From NCBI GenBank assembly GCA_019234295.1, contig JAFALK010000006.1:1-64000 (forward strand): DNA of 64,000 bases, given 5' to 3'. How positions within the stretch are numbered: position 1 is the stretch's first letter; each line of letters begins with the position of its first letter. Positions 1-8,215 of this stretch are shown here, one piece after another. The DNA comes from Roseateles sp. GTDB lineage: Bacteria; Pseudomonadota; Gammaproteobacteria; Burkholderiales; Burkholderiaceae_C. Position numbers and translations under genes: made by a program. The notes under the pieces are model-generated. The model did not search any database. It saw only the letters and a program-made list of their open reading frames with translations, and had not been told where the DNA came from.

Positions 1-80
1 CCCATCCCGAACAGGACCGTGAAACGACTCAGCGCCGATGATAGTGCGGATTCCCGTGTGAAAGTAGGACATCGTCAGGC
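1..80 (+). rRNA. rrf: 5S ribosomal RNA, 3' part
   Basis: The first 80 bases match the conserved 3' two-thirds of bacterial 5S rRNA, including the CCCATCCCGAACA-type loop at the window edge and the GAAAGTAGGACATCG-type helix near the end. The 5' end lies outside the window. It would be the last gene of an rRNA operon transcribed into the window, and a strong terminator follows at once. The exact 3' end is estimated. Confidence 0.93.
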
Positions 81-96
81 TATTTACCCCAGCAAC

Positions 97-127
97 AACC
101 CCCGTCTCCCCAAGAGACGGGGGTTTT
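97..127 (+). terminator. Rho-independent terminator of the rRNA operon
   Basis: A perfect 10-bp stem (99-108 with 114-123, CCCCCGTCTC/GAGACGGGGG) with a 5-base loop is followed by TTTT at 124-127, and the AA at 97-98 extends the pairing into the T run. It sits 18 bases after the 5S rRNA, the usual end of an rRNA operon. Confidence 0.92.
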
Positions 128-301
128 GCGCTTCTGGGGGCAGATGATTGCGAACGTCGCTCTGACGACCGCCCAACTCGTCGTCGCTCCAGGCACTTCG
201 CCCCGCACATTCCCCAGTTCGTCACTTCGGGATGGCCCTTGGCGGCTGAGGCCTCGACACTTGAGCATCTAAAAGACTGCGCGGGCTTCCGCGGCTCGAT
301 C

Positions 302-595
302 ATGTACCTTCATCGCGTCCTGATTGCTGTGCTGGCTGGGCTGGTCCTGCTGCAAATGCCAACCCCGGTGCAAGCCAGCGAAGTCGTGAAGCTGGCTCGC
401 CTGGTGCTGACGGGCAAGCGTACCCTCACCGAGGCTCCTCGCGAACAATCGGCCCCAAGCAGCAACGAGAAGGCACAGCCCGCGCAGAACAGCGCGGAAG
501 CGGGTACTAACTCGGCGCCTGAAATCGGGTCGGGAAATGGGTCCGCTTCCTTGAGCGGTGCACACGGCAACCATGTGTTCTTCCGCGCCTTCTGA
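302..595 (+). CDS. Small secreted protein of unknown function
   Basis: This 97-residue protein is not recognised. Residues 1-25 form a plausible signal peptide (positive start, a hydrophobic stretch rich in Leu, Val and Ala, then PVQAS before the predicted cut). The rest is hydrophilic and low in complexity, rich in Ser, Asn, Ala and Gly, and ends in a short aromatic tail (VFFRAF). An in-frame ATG lies upstream at 239, but the start at 302 places the signal peptide at the N-terminus. No good ribosome binding site is visible. It stands alone between the rRNA operon and a convergent acetyltransferase gene. It may be an export-dependent small protein or a spurious reading frame. Confidence 0.5.
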   Translation: MYLHRVLIAVLAGLVLLQMPTPVQASEVVKLARLVLTGKRTLTEAPREQSAPSSNEKAQPAQNSAEAGTNSAPEIGSGNGSASLSGAHGNHVFFRAF

Positions 596-619
596 TCGGC
601 GCGGCACTCAGCAGGGGCC

Positions 620-1147
620 TCAGCGAACTGTCGGCGGCTTCGGGTGCAGCCGCGCCATGGCAACTGTGTCCACGTATTTGCCATCACGCAGGGCATAGGC
701 CTTGAATAGGCCTTCGCGCTCGAAACCAAAGCGTTCGTAGAGGCGAATCGCGCGTTCGTTGTCGGCGTAGACCGTCAACTCGAGCCGCAGCACCTGGGCC
801 CAATTGTCCGCATAGTCGACCAGCGCTGCCATCAAGGCGCTTCCGACGCCCTGGCCCTGCTCAGCGGCGACGACAGAGATTCCGAACATCATGGCGTGGC
901 GACGGCGCAAGGAGGCGCCGGCTGGATGAACGCCCGCGCTGCCTAGCACCTGCCCATCGCGAACGGCGACCAGATGCAGATCCGTCTTGCCCATGGCGCT
1001 TTGCTCCTCGAGCATCTGGCGCCAGCGGGACTCAGAAGGGTAGGGCAGCTGCAGCAGTCCGCCGAACACCTCGGGATCGGACATCATCTGCACGAAGGCC
1101 GGTGCGTCGGAGGGCTGGGCGCGGCGGATCTGGAAGTCTTGCGGCAT
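620..1147 (-). CDS. GNAT family N-acetyltransferase (YhhY-like)
   Basis: The 175-residue protein is a single GNAT domain. It has the N-terminal pattern IRRAQPSDAPAF, the acetyl-CoA pyrophosphate-binding loop EQGQGVGSALM at about residues 100-110, and the C-terminal NERAIRLYERFGFEREG motif. From recall, the closest named relative is E. coli YhhY, an amino acid N-acetyltransferase: the spacing and the ends PEVFGGLLQLPYPS and KYVDTVAMAR fit. It probably transfers acetyl from acetyl-CoA to a small amine or amino acid in the cytoplasm. It follows the UPF0149 gene on the same strand after 36 bases and could be the tail of the alaS transcript. The substrate is inferred from family only. Confidence 0.85.
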   Translation of the reverse strand: MPQDFQIRRAQPSDAPAFVQMMSDPEVFGGLLQLPYPSESRWRQMLEEQSAMGKTDLHLVAVRDGQVLGSAGVHPAGASLRRRHAMMFGISVVAAEQGQGVGSALMAALVDYADNWAQVLRLELTVYADNERAIRLYERFGFEREGLFKAYALRDGKYVDTVAMARLHPKPPTVR

Positions 1148-1183
1148 CTCGTCAGTGTCTTGCTGGGACAGCCCTCGGGCCCG

Positions 1184-1882
1184 TCAGGAGAGAAGTTGCC
1201 GCGTTTCAGGCCGCTGCCAGAAGAGCTTCAAATCCTGCACACAGAAAAGCGCGTCGTCGAGCAGGATGCTCGAATCTACTGCGTCGTCAGGCTCGTAGGC
1301 CTGGTCCAAGTAGCGGTCAAGTTCCTCGCCGGGCGGCATCACCACGGCGGTGATGCCGAGCAACATCGAGTCGAGTTCATGGCACAAGCTGCTCTCCGGA
1401 GCGAAGCGGCGCCAGTCCTGCTCCAAATCATGCACGGCGCGCAGGAATCCTTGGACCCAGAGCACACCCTCCTCGGGCGGCATGCCGGATTCTTCAAACA
1501 GCATCACACCCTGGGAGACCAGCTCTGCCTTGGCGGCTTCGTCGAAGACCGTGATGAGGGGCATCAACTGCATCTGCTCACGATCTCGCTCCAGCAATTC
1601 GGGCGCTAGCGCGTCGCCGATCTCGGTCCAGCGTTGATGCAGGGCCTCCATAAAGCGCTCCGTCGCATCCTGCTCATCGAGCACGACAGCCCAGTCCTCT
1701 CCGAACAGGGCGTCCATGGCCTGAAGCGGGTCGGCGTGCACAGGCCCGCAGGCCAGGGCGGTGAGGTAGCCGTCCAGCGTGTCGATCAGGACCACGTCGT
1801 CATCGGGCTCTACGCGTTGCGCGACGAGCCTGAGCATTGAGGCCAGTGCCTCGGCGTTGTCGTGATCGATAGGATGGGCCAC
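1184..1882 (-). CDS. UPF0149 (YecA/YgfB-like) family protein
   Basis: The 232-residue protein resembles the UPF0149 family. The recognisable pieces are the DTLDGYLTALACGP segment near residues 33-46, the GVLWVQGFLRAVHDLEQDW segment in the middle, and the conserved acidic helices between them. Its biochemical role is unknown. The C-terminal SEC-C zinc-binding extension of some YecA proteins is absent. I chose the GTG at 1882, just upstream of the alaS stop codon, because no ATG precedes the conserved domain and this start gives almost contiguous genes. It therefore probably shares the alaS transcript. The start is uncertain; the family call is fairly firm. Confidence 0.8.
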   Translation of the reverse strand: MAHPIDHDNAEALASMLRLVAQRVEPDDDVVLIDTLDGYLTALACGPVHADPLQAMDALFGEDWAVVLDEQDATERFMEALHQRWTEIGDALAPELLERDREQMQLMPLITVFDEAAKAELVSQGVMLFEESGMPPEEGVLWVQGFLRAVHDLEQDWRRFAPESSLCHELDSMLLGITAVVMPPGEELDRYLDQAYEPDDAVDSSILLDDALFCVQDLKLFWQRPETRQLLS

Positions 1883-1886
1883 GCCG

Positions 1887-4514
1887 TCAGGCCCGCTCGC
1901 CGACCCAGGCTTGCACACTGGCCAGGGCGGCCGCAACGCCGGCGGGGTTGCTGCCGCCGGCCATGGCCATGTCGGGCTTGCCGCCGCCCTTGCCGCCGAG
2001 CTGCTGGGCCACGAAGTTCACCAGATCTCCGGCCTTGACGCGGCCCATGCTGTCGGCCGTGACACCGGCCGCCAGCTGCACCTTGTCGCCGTCGACAGCG
2101 GCCAGCACGATGGCGGCCGTCTTGAGCTTGTCCTTGAGTTTGTCCATGGTCTCGCGCAGCGTCTTGGCGTCGGCGCCTGGCAAGGTGGCAGCGAGCACCT
2201 TGATGCCCTTCACGTCTACCGCCTGGTTCATCAGCTCGTCGCCCTGGGCCGAAGCGAGGCGGCTCTTGGCCGCGGCCAGCTCCTTCTCCAGGCTCTTGAC
2301 CTGTTCGAGCACGGCGTGGACGCGCGGCTCCAGTTCCGTCGGCGCCGCCTTCAGCGTGCCGGCCACCGCATGCACGGTGGCTTCCAGCGACTGCAGATAG
2401 GCCAAGGCGCCATCGCCTGTCACAGCCTCGACGCGGCGCACACCAGCGGCGACGCCGCTTTCGGCCACGATCTTGAACAGGCCGATATCGCCCGTGCGCT
2501 GCACATGTGTGCCGCCGCACAATTCCTTGGAGGAGCCGATCGAGAGCACGCGCACCGTCTCACCATACTTCTCGCCGAAGAGCATCATCGCGCCGCTCTT
2601 CTGCGCGTCGTCCAACGCCATCACCTCGGCCTTGGCACCGGCGTTGGCGAGGATCTCGGCGTTGACGATGGCTTCGACCTTGGCAATCTGCTGCGGCGTC
2701 ATCGGTGCGTTGTGCGCGAAGTCAAAGCGCGTGCGCTCCGCGTTCACCAGCGAACCCTTCTGCTGCACATGCCCGCCCAGCACTTCGCGCAGGGCCTTGT
2801 GCATCAGGTGGGTGGCGCTGTGGTTGCGCACGGTCTTGGCGCGGGCCTCGGCGTTGACTTTCGCGGCGAAACTGTCGCCGGCCTTGACCGAACCTTCCAG
2901 GACGCGGCCATGGTGGCCGAACACATCAGCCTGGATTTTCAGCGTGTCTTCGACTGCGAAGCGGCTCGTGGCGTTGCGCAGCTCGCCGCTGTCGCCGACC
3001 TGGCCGCCGCTTTCGGCGTAGAAGGGCGTGTGGTCGAGCACGACCACGGCGTCGTCGCCGGCCTTGGCTTCCGCCACTAGGGCGCCGTCCACGTAGACAG
3101 CCGTGACTTTGGCGCCTTCATGCGTCAGCTGCTCGTAGCCGTGGAAGTGCGTTGGCGTGCCCTTGTACTCGAGGCCTTGAGCCATCTTGAACTTGCCGGC
3201 GGCGCGCGCTTGCTCGCGCTGGCGCGTCATGGCGGCATCGAAGCCGGCCTGGTCCACGGTCACGCCGCGCTCGCGGCACACGTCCGCCGTCAGGTCTACG
3301 GGGAAGCCGTAGGTGTCATGCAGCTTGAAGGCGGTCTCGCCGTCGACCTTGCCCGTGCCAGCGGCCAGCGCGGCCTCGAGGATCTCCATGCCGTTGGCGA
3401 TGGTCTGGAAGAAGCGCTCCTCTTCCTGCTTGAGCACCTCGGTCACGCGCTGCTGGGCCTGGCGCAGCTCCGGATAGGCATCACCCATCTGACCGACCAG
3501 CTCGTCCACGATCTGGTGGAAGAAGGGCTTTCGCGCGCCGAGCTTGTAGCCATGGCGAATGGCGCGGCGCGCGATGCGGCGCAGCACGTAGCCGCGGCCT
3601 TCGTTGCCGGGTATGACGCCATCCACGATGGTGAAGGAGCAGGCGCGGATGTGGTCGGCGATGACCTTCAGCGAGGCGCTGTCCTTGTCGCAATCGCCGG
3701 CACCTGCAGCATCCACGGCGCGCTTGGCGGCGGCGAGCAGGGCGACGAAGGTGTCGATCTCGTAGTTCGAGTGCACGTGCTGCAGCACGGCGGCCAGGCG
3801 CTCGAGGCCCATGCCCGTGTCTACCGACGGCTTGGGCAGCTTGTGCATCACGCCGTCGTCTGTGCGGTTGAACTGCATGAAGACGTTGTTCCAGATCTCG
3901 ATGTAGCGGTCGCCGTCTTCGTCGGGGCTGCCCGGTGGGCCACCGGCGATCTCGGGACCGTGGTCATAGAAGATCTCGGTGCAAGGGCCGCAGGGGCCGG
4001 TGTCGCCCATCATCCAGAAGTTGTCGGACATGTAGCGCGCGCCCTTGTTGTCTCCGATGCGCACGATGCGCTCGGCGGGCACGCCCACGCTCTTGTTCCA
4101 GATCTCGTAGGCCTCGTCGTCCTCGGCGTAGACGGTGACCCAGAGCTTCTCCGCGGGCAGCTTGAAGTGCTTGGTTAGCAGCTCCCAGGCGAAGCTGATC
4201 GCGTCCTGCTTGAAGTAGTCACCGAACGAGAAATTGCCCAGCATCTCGAAGAACGTGTGATGGCGGGCGGTGTAGCCGACGTTGTCCAGGTCGTTGTGCT
4301 TGCCGCCGGCGCGGATGCACTTCTGGCTCGTGGTGGCGCGGGTGTAGGGGCGCTTGTCGAAGCCCAGGAACACGTCCTTGAACTGGTTCATGCCCGCGTT
4401 GGTGAACAGCAGCGTGGGATCGTCGCCGGGCACGACCGGGCTCGAAGCCACGATCTGGTGGCCCTTGGATTCGAAGAACTTCAGGAAGGTCGAGCGGATT
4501 TCTGCTGCTTTCAT
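1887..4514 (-). CDS. alaS: Alanyl-tRNA synthetase
   Basis: This 875-residue enzyme charges tRNA-Ala with alanine in the cytoplasm, and its length is typical. The N-terminal class II catalytic core starts with the usual [14 protein letters not shown] and continues with [25 protein letters not shown]. The editing domain carries the zinc-binding HSATHLMH motif and the CGGTHV motif that removes mischarged serine or glycine. The C-terminal part has a coiled coil and a glycine-rich DHH-associated domain ([15 protein letters not shown]). The ATG at 4514 is at the start of the conserved sequence. It is divergent from gabD and has a promoter with a perfect -10 box upstream. Confidence 0.98.
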   Translation of the reverse strand: MKAAEIRSTFLKFFESKGHQIVASSPVVPGDDPTLLFTNAGMNQFKDVFLGFDKRPYTRATTSQKCIRAGGKHNDLDNVGYTARHHTFFEMLGNFSFGDYFKQDAISFAWELLTKHFKLPAEKLWVTVYAEDDEAYEIWNKSVGVPAERIVRIGDNKGARYMSDNFWMMGDTGPCGPCTEIFYDHGPEIAGGPPGSPDEDGDRYIEIWNNVFMQFNRTDDGVMHKLPKPSVDTGMGLERLAAVLQHVHSNYEIDTFVALLAAAKRAVDAAGAGDCDKDSASLKVIADHIRACSFTIVDGVIPGNEGRGYVLRRIARRAIRHGYKLGARKPFFHQIVDELVGQMGDAYPELRQAQQRVTEVLKQEEERFFQTIANGMEILEAALAAGTGKVDGETAFKLHDTYGFPVDLTADVCRERGVTVDQAGFDAAMTRQREQARAAGKFKMAQGLEYKGTPTHFHGYEQLTHEGAKVTAVYVDGALVAEAKAGDDAVVVLDHTPFYAESGGQVGDSGELRNATSRFAVEDTLKIQADVFGHHGRVLEGSVKAGDSFAAKVNAEARAKTVRNHSATHLMHKALREVLGGHVQQKGSLVNAERTRFDFAHNAPMTPQQIAKVEAIVNAEILANAGAKAEVMALDDAQKSGAMMLFGEKYGETVRVLSIGSSKELCGGTHVQRTGDIGLFKIVAESGVAAGVRRVEAVTGDGALAYLQSLEATVHAVAGTLKAAPTELEPRVHAVLEQVKSLEKELAAAKSRLASAQGDELMNQAVDVKGIKVLAATLPGADAKTLRETMDKLKDKLKTAAIVLAAVDGDKVQLAAGVTADSMGRVKAGDLVNFVAQQLGGKGGGKPDMAMAGGSNPAGVAAALASVQAWVGERA

Positions 4515-4541
4515 TCGGAGCCTTGTACGAACGGTAACTAT

Positions 4542-4569
4542 TTGATTTTTTGAAGCTTTCGATTATAGG
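4542..4569 (+). promoter_or_regulatory. Possible promoter of gabD
   Basis: TTGATT (4542-4547) and TATAGG (4564-4569) are separated by 16 bases on the plus strand. The -10 box overlaps that of the divergent alaS promoter, so the two could compete for polymerase. This is a weak match based on consensus only. Confidence 0.35.
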
Positions 4570-4589
4570 CGTGGGGTCTTGCTCGCGAA
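4562..4589 (-). promoter_or_regulatory. Predicted sigma-70 promoter of alaS
   Basis: On the minus strand a perfect TATAAT -10 box (4562-4567) lies 16 bases downstream of a weak -35 candidate, TTCGCG (4584-4589). Transcription would start near 4555, about 40 bases before the alaS ATG. The -10 match is exact and the -35 match is poor. Confidence 0.6.
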
Positions 4590-4616
4590 GGTAGAGTGAC
4601 GGGTCAGGAGCCCGCC

Positions 4617-6101
4617 ATGAACCCCAATTCCCCTCTCGAAGAACTGCAGGACGCGAGCCTGCTACGCACCCAGGCCTTGATCAACGGCGAATGGGTCTCC
4701 GGTGCCGCACATTTCCCCGTGCACGACCCTGCGACCGGCGCAAGGCTTGCCGATGTGGCTTGCATGGGCGCCCCCGAAGCCGAGGCCGCCATCGCCGCCG
4801 CCGCCAAGGCCTGGCCGGCCTGGCGCGCCAAGACCGCCAAGGAGCGCGCCGCCATCCTGATGCGCTGGCATCAGCTCGTCATCAAGCATGCCGACGACCT
4901 GGCCGGCATCTTGACTGCCGAGCAAGGCAAGCCGCTGAACGAGGCGCGCGGTGAAATCATCTACGGCGCGAGCTTCATCGAGTGGTTCGCCGAAGAAAGC
5001 CGGCGCGTGTACGGCGAGTCCATCCCGACCACCGATCCCGGCAAGCGCTATCTCGTCGTCCGGCAGCCCGTGGGCGTTTGCGCCGCGATCACGCCCTGGA
5101 ACTTCCCTAACGCCATGATCACCCGCAAGGTCGCGCCGGCTCTGGCCGCGGGCTGCCCCGTCGTGATCAAGCCGGCCGAGGCCACCCCGCTCTCGGCCCT
5201 GGCCCTGGCCGAGCTGGCCCAGCGCGCGGGCATGCCCGCGGGCGTCCTCAACGTGCTGACGGCCGACGCCTCCGCATCCGTCGAGGTCGGCAAGGTGCTA
5301 TGCGCCAGCGATACCGTGCGCCACCTGTCCTTCACCGGTTCCACCGAGGTCGGGCGCATCCTCATGAGCCAGTGCGCGCCCACGGTCAAGAAGCTTTCGC
5401 TCGAGCTGGGTGGCAACGCGCCCTTCATCGTCTTCGACGACGCCGAGCTGGAGTCGGCCGTCGAAGGCGCGATGGTCAGCAAATACCGCAACGCCGGGCA
5501 GACCTGCGTCTGCGCCAACCGTCTGTACGTGCAAGCGGGTGTCTATGACGCCTTCCTGGAAAAACTCGCCGCCAAGGTCTCCACTCTGAAGACGGGCAAC
5601 GGCTTCGAGCCCGGCGTGCAGGTCGGCCCGCTGATCGACGCGGCCGGCATTGACAAGGCCGAGACCCATGTGCAGGACGCCCTGGCGCTGGGCGCGCGCT
5701 TGCTGGTCGGCGGCAAGCGCGCCACCGCGCTCGGCGCCCAATTCTTCGAGCCGACCTTGCTGGCCGACGCCCTGCCCAGCATGCTGTGTTCGCGCGAGGA
5801 AACCTTCGGTCCGGTGGCGCCCGTCTTCAAATTCCATACCGAGGCCGAGGTGATCCAGATGGCCAACAACACCGAGTTCGGTCTCGCGAGCTACTTCTAT
5901 AGCCGTGATATCGGGCGGATTTTCCGCGTGGCGGAGGCGCTGGAATACGGCATGGTCGGCGTCAACACGGGGCTGATCTCCACGGCCGAAGTGCCCTTCG
6001 GCGGCGTGAAGCAGTCGGGGCAAGGTCGCGAGGGCGGCCACCAGGGCATCGACGATTACGTCGAGTGGAAGTACCTCTGCCTCGGAGACGTCCAGAAGTG
6101 A
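4617..6101 (+). CDS. gabD: Succinate-semialdehyde dehydrogenase (NAD(P)+)
   Basis: This 494-residue enzyme of the aldehyde dehydrogenase superfamily should oxidise succinate semialdehyde to succinate, the last step of GABA breakdown. The visible motifs are ITPWNFPNAMITRK, the NAD-binding FTGSTEVGR, the general base Glu in LELGGNAPFIVF, the catalytic Cys in GQTCVCANR, and EETFGPVAPVF near the C-terminus. Length and the N-terminal LLRTQALINGEWV are typical of GabD. The ATG at 4617 was chosen because AGGAG lies at 4606-4610. The next gene overlaps its stop codon. Related semialdehyde substrates, such as glutarate semialdehyde, cannot be excluded. Confidence 0.93.
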   Translation: MNPNSPLEELQDASLLRTQALINGEWVSGAAHFPVHDPATGARLADVACMGAPEAEAAIAAAAKAWPAWRAKTAKERAAILMRWHQLVIKHADDLAGILTAEQGKPLNEARGEIIYGASFIEWFAEESRRVYGESIPTTDPGKRYLVVRQPVGVCAAITPWNFPNAMITRKVAPALAAGCPVVIKPAEATPLSALALAELAQRAGMPAGVLNVLTADASASVEVGKVLCASDTVRHLSFTGSTEVGRILMSQCAPTVKKLSLELGGNAPFIVFDDAELESAVEGAMVSKYRNAGQTCVCANRLYVQAGVYDAFLEKLAAKVSTLKTGNGFEPGVQVGPLIDAAGIDKAETHVQDALALGARLLVGGKRATALGAQFFEPTLLADALPSMLCSREETFGPVAPVFKFHTEAEVIQMANNTEFGLASYFYSRDIGRIFRVAEALEYGMVGVNTGLISTAEVPFGGVKQSGQGREGGHQGIDDYVEWKYLCLGDVQK

Positions 6102-6580
6102 AGTACCTGCAGGGCTATCCGGCCGCATTGCAGCAGCGGGTGAGCGAGATGATGGCCAACGGCGAACTCGGTCCCTGGCTGGGGCGGCGCTACCCGCTTC
6201 GGCACGAGGTCCGCAGCGACACGGCGCTGTTCGACTACACGCAGGAATTGAAGGCGCGCTACATGCGCAATGCCGCGCCGCTCAACAAGGTCTGCTTCGA
6301 CGCCAAGTTAAAGATCATCCAGCACGCCCTGGGCACGCACACCCGGGCGCCGCAGCAACAAGGCACGAAGACCAAGATGCGCCGGGAGATCCGCGTGGCC
6401 TCGCTGTTCCGCGAGGCGCCGCCGGAGTTCCTGAAGATGATCGTCGTGCACGAGCTTGCCCATCTGAAGGAGCTCGAGCACGACAAGGCCTTCTACGCCT
6501 TGTGCCACCACATCGAACCAGAGTACGCGCAGCTGGAGTTTGACTGCCGCGTCTGGCTCACGCATCTGGAATCGCAATAG
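6098..6580 (+). CDS. YgjP-like M48 family metallopeptidase domain protein
   Basis: The 160-residue protein has the zinc-binding pattern HELAHLKELEH of the YgjP-like metallopeptidase family (DUF45), with the first His and Glu in an HExxH arrangement and a third His downstream. The protein is shorter than many DUF45 members (about 230 residues). The start is a GTG at 6098 that overlaps the gabD stop codon (GTGA), so the two genes are probably translationally coupled. No signal peptide or membrane segment is seen. A general link to gabD metabolism is not obvious, and proteolytic activity has not been assumed. Confidence 0.82.
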   Translation: MKYLQGYPAALQQRVSEMMANGELGPWLGRRYPLRHEVRSDTALFDYTQELKARYMRNAAPLNKVCFDAKLKIIQHALGTHTRAPQQQGTKTKMRREIRVASLFREAPPEFLKMIVVHELAHLKELEHDKAFYALCHHIEPEYAQLEFDCRVWLTHLESQ

Positions 6581-6688
6581 GGGGCCTATTACGCAAATGG
6601 CCCAATACGAGTAACAGGGTGCCCCAAACTCGCGCCCCTGCTCGCACCCCGCCGTTGCTTGGGCCTTTTGCGTCGTAAGACCCCGCAA

Positions 6689-6720
6689 TAAAAAAAAGCC
6701 CGGTCAGGGACCGGGCTTGA
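6689..6720 (-). terminator. Rho-independent terminator of the phasin gene
   Basis: Read on the minus strand, AAGCCCGGTC and GACCGGGCTT form a 10-bp stem with a short loop, followed by a run of eight or more T. It lies about 45 bases after the phasin stop codon. Confidence 0.9.
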
Positions 6721-6765
6721 AATCGGTACGGATGTACCGAGGAGACAATCTGTCTTGGCGTCTGA

Positions 6766-7320
6766 TCAGGCAGCCTTCTTGACGGTCTTGGCAGCGGCCT
6801 TGGTCGTCTTCGTGGCGGCTTCGGTCGCGGCGACGAAATTGGCTTCAGCGACGTCGGAGGCTTGCTTGGCGGCCTTCTGGACCGACTCGAAAGCGTTGGT
6901 GGCGGCGGCCACGGCCGACTTCACCAGGGCGACGGCGTTCTCGGTGCCGGCCGGAGCGTTCTTGGCGGCGCTGTCGATCACGCTAGCGAACTTGGCTTGC
7001 AGTTCCGCGATCTGGGTTTCGGCAACCTTCACGACTTCGGCGTTGGTGCTGGAGGCGATCTCGTACAGATGACGGCTGTAGGAAGCGGCCTTCTCGGCGG
7101 TCGGCTGCAGCAGGGCGGTCTGCAGGCTCAGCAGTTCCTGGGCGTCCTTGACCGACAGGGCGGCCTGGGCGTTGTCCGAGACTTCGCCGAGGGCGGTCTT
7201 GGCGACTTGCAGGTTCAACTCGACGAGCTTCTCCACGCCTTCAAATGCCTTGTTGGTCAGACCGAACAGGGTCTCGACGTTGGCCTTCTGGGCGGCAAAC
7301 AGTTGTTCAGCGGTCAGCAT
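6766..7320 (-). CDS. phaP: Phasin family protein (PHB granule surface)
   Basis: The 184-residue protein matches the phasin family found in Cupriavidus and relatives. It starts with [32 protein letters not shown], has an amphipathic, mostly helical body without Cys, and ends in an Ala/Lys/Thr-rich tail ([13 protein letters not shown]). Phasins coat polyhydroxybutyrate granules and control granule number and size. AGGAG precedes the ATG by a few bases. It is a single-gene unit with its own promoter (7398-7425) and terminator (6689-6720), fitting an abundant protein. PhaC, PhaA and PhaB lie 50 kb away in the same window, and a shared upstream motif suggests co-regulation. Confidence 0.93.
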   Translation of the reverse strand: MLTAEQLFAAQKANVETLFGLTNKAFEGVEKLVELNLQVAKTALGEVSDNAQAALSVKDAQELLSLQTALLQPTAEKAASYSRHLYEIASSTNAEVVKVAETQIAELQAKFASVIDSAAKNAPAGTENAVALVKSAVAAATNAFESVQKAAKQASDVAEANFVAATEAATKTTKAAAKTVKKAA

Positions 7321-7371
7321 AATGGGCTCCTAGTTCGGGGCTCCGCCCCGCGGTTGATGGTGATCCTGGTA

Positions 7372-7393
7372 TTGCTTTGTTGCAGTGCACAAA
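7372..7393. promoter_or_regulatory. Candidate PhaR operator over the phaP start site
   Basis: This TGC-rich segment holds GTTGCAGTGC at 7379-7388. The same ten bases occur at 57015-57024 upstream of phaC. It covers the predicted phaP transcription start, a place where a repressor would block initiation. PhaR is known to repress phasin genes and to bind TGC-rich DNA. The assignment is inference; phaR itself is not in this window. Confidence 0.5.
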
Positions 7394-7397
7394 ACGA

Positions 7398-7425
7398 AGT
7401 ATAGGGATGCAGGGGGCGATTGCAA
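7398..7425 (-). promoter_or_regulatory. Predicted promoter of phaP
   Basis: On the minus strand TTGCAA (7420-7425) and TATACT (7398-7403) are separated by 16 bases, a good sigma-70 match. Transcription would start near 7391, giving a leader of about 70 bases. Confidence 0.7.
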
Positions 7426-7432
7426 GGACTAT

Positions 7433-7449
7433 TTGCTGCGACGCAGCAA
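7433..7449. promoter_or_regulatory. Perfect palindrome with CTGC-N3-GCAG core
   Basis: TTGCTGCG and CGCAGCAA form 8-bp arms around a single A. The core CTGC-GAC-GCAG fits the CTGC-N3/4-GCAG pattern reported for PhaR of Paracoccus. It lies just upstream of the phaP -35 box and 31 bases before the divergent nitroreductase gene, so a bound protein could affect both. Confidence 0.5.
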
Positions 7450-7480
7450 TTTAGGTCCAGAACCCTAAATCTCTGGCGCG

Positions 7481-8215
7481 ATGGAAGAATCGACGCCCCT
7501 TGGACTGGAACTGCCCATGAGCCCAGAAGAACGCGTTGCCGCCGTCGACGAAGCCATCAACACCCGGGGCTCCCTGCGCGCCTTCCTGCCCACGCCCGTT
7601 CCCCGGGCCCAGATTGAGGAGATCCTGCGGGTTGCATCTCGGGCACCCTCGGGCACCAACACCCAGCCCTGGCAGGTCCATGTGCTGACCGGACCGGCCC
7701 GCGACCGGCTTTGCCGTCGGGTCCGCGCGGCCTACGACGATCCCGAGGAGCGCGCGCGCCATACCGAGGAGTACGCCTACTACCCGATCGAGTGGCGCTC
7801 ACCCTATATCGACCGCCGCCGCAAGGTCGGCTGGGATCTCTATGGCTTGCTGGGCATTGCCAAGACCGACAAGGCGCGCATGCACGAGCAACATGGCCGT
7901 AACTACGCATTCTTCGACGCGCCGGTCGGCCTCATCTTCACCATCGACCGGGTCATGCAGCGGGGCTCCTGGCTGGACTACGGCATGTTCCTTCAGAACG
8001 TGATGGTGGCGGCGCGCGCGCGCGGCCTGCACACCTGCCCGCAGGCGGCCTGGACGCAGTTCCATCGCATCATTGCCGAGGAGCTAGGCTTGAGCCCCGA
8101 GCAGATGGTCGTCTGCGGCATGGCGCTCGGCCATGCGGACATGAGCAAGGCGGAGAACACCCTGGTGACCGAACGCGAGCCCGTCGCCGGCTTCACCCGA
8201 TTCATGGAGAACTGA
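7481..8215 (+). CDS. Nitroreductase family flavoprotein
   Basis: The 244-residue protein belongs to the FMN-dependent nitroreductase superfamily. It shows the N-terminal AINTRGSLRAFLPTPVP and the FMN-contacting RAPSGTNTQPWQVHVL, and near the C-terminus VVCGMALGHAD followed by an R-E-P segment. Such enzymes reduce nitro groups, quinones or enones with NAD(P)H. The substrate cannot be told. An ATG at 7517 (MSPEERV) is an alternative start; the first twelve residues are not conserved in my recollection. The stop codon directly abuts the start of the next gene, so the two are probably co-transcribed. Confidence 0.87.
   Translation: MEESTPLGLELPMSPEERVAAVDEAINTRGSLRAFLPTPVPRAQIEEILRVASRAPSGTNTQPWQVHVLTGPARDRLCRRVRAAYDDPEERARHTEEYAYYPIEWRSPYIDRRRKVGWDLYGLLGIAKTDKARMHEQHGRNYAFFDAPVGLIFTIDRVMQRGSWLDYGMFLQNVMVAARARGLHTCPQAAWTQFHRIIAEELGLSPEQMVVCGMALGHADMSKAENTLVTEREPVAGFTRFMEN

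Noticed and set aside
1911-4178. Long plus-strand frames opposite alaS
   Set aside because: They lie wholly on the strand opposite a fully conserved essential gene and show only His/Ala/Gly/Arg-rich composition typical of GC-rich antisense frames.
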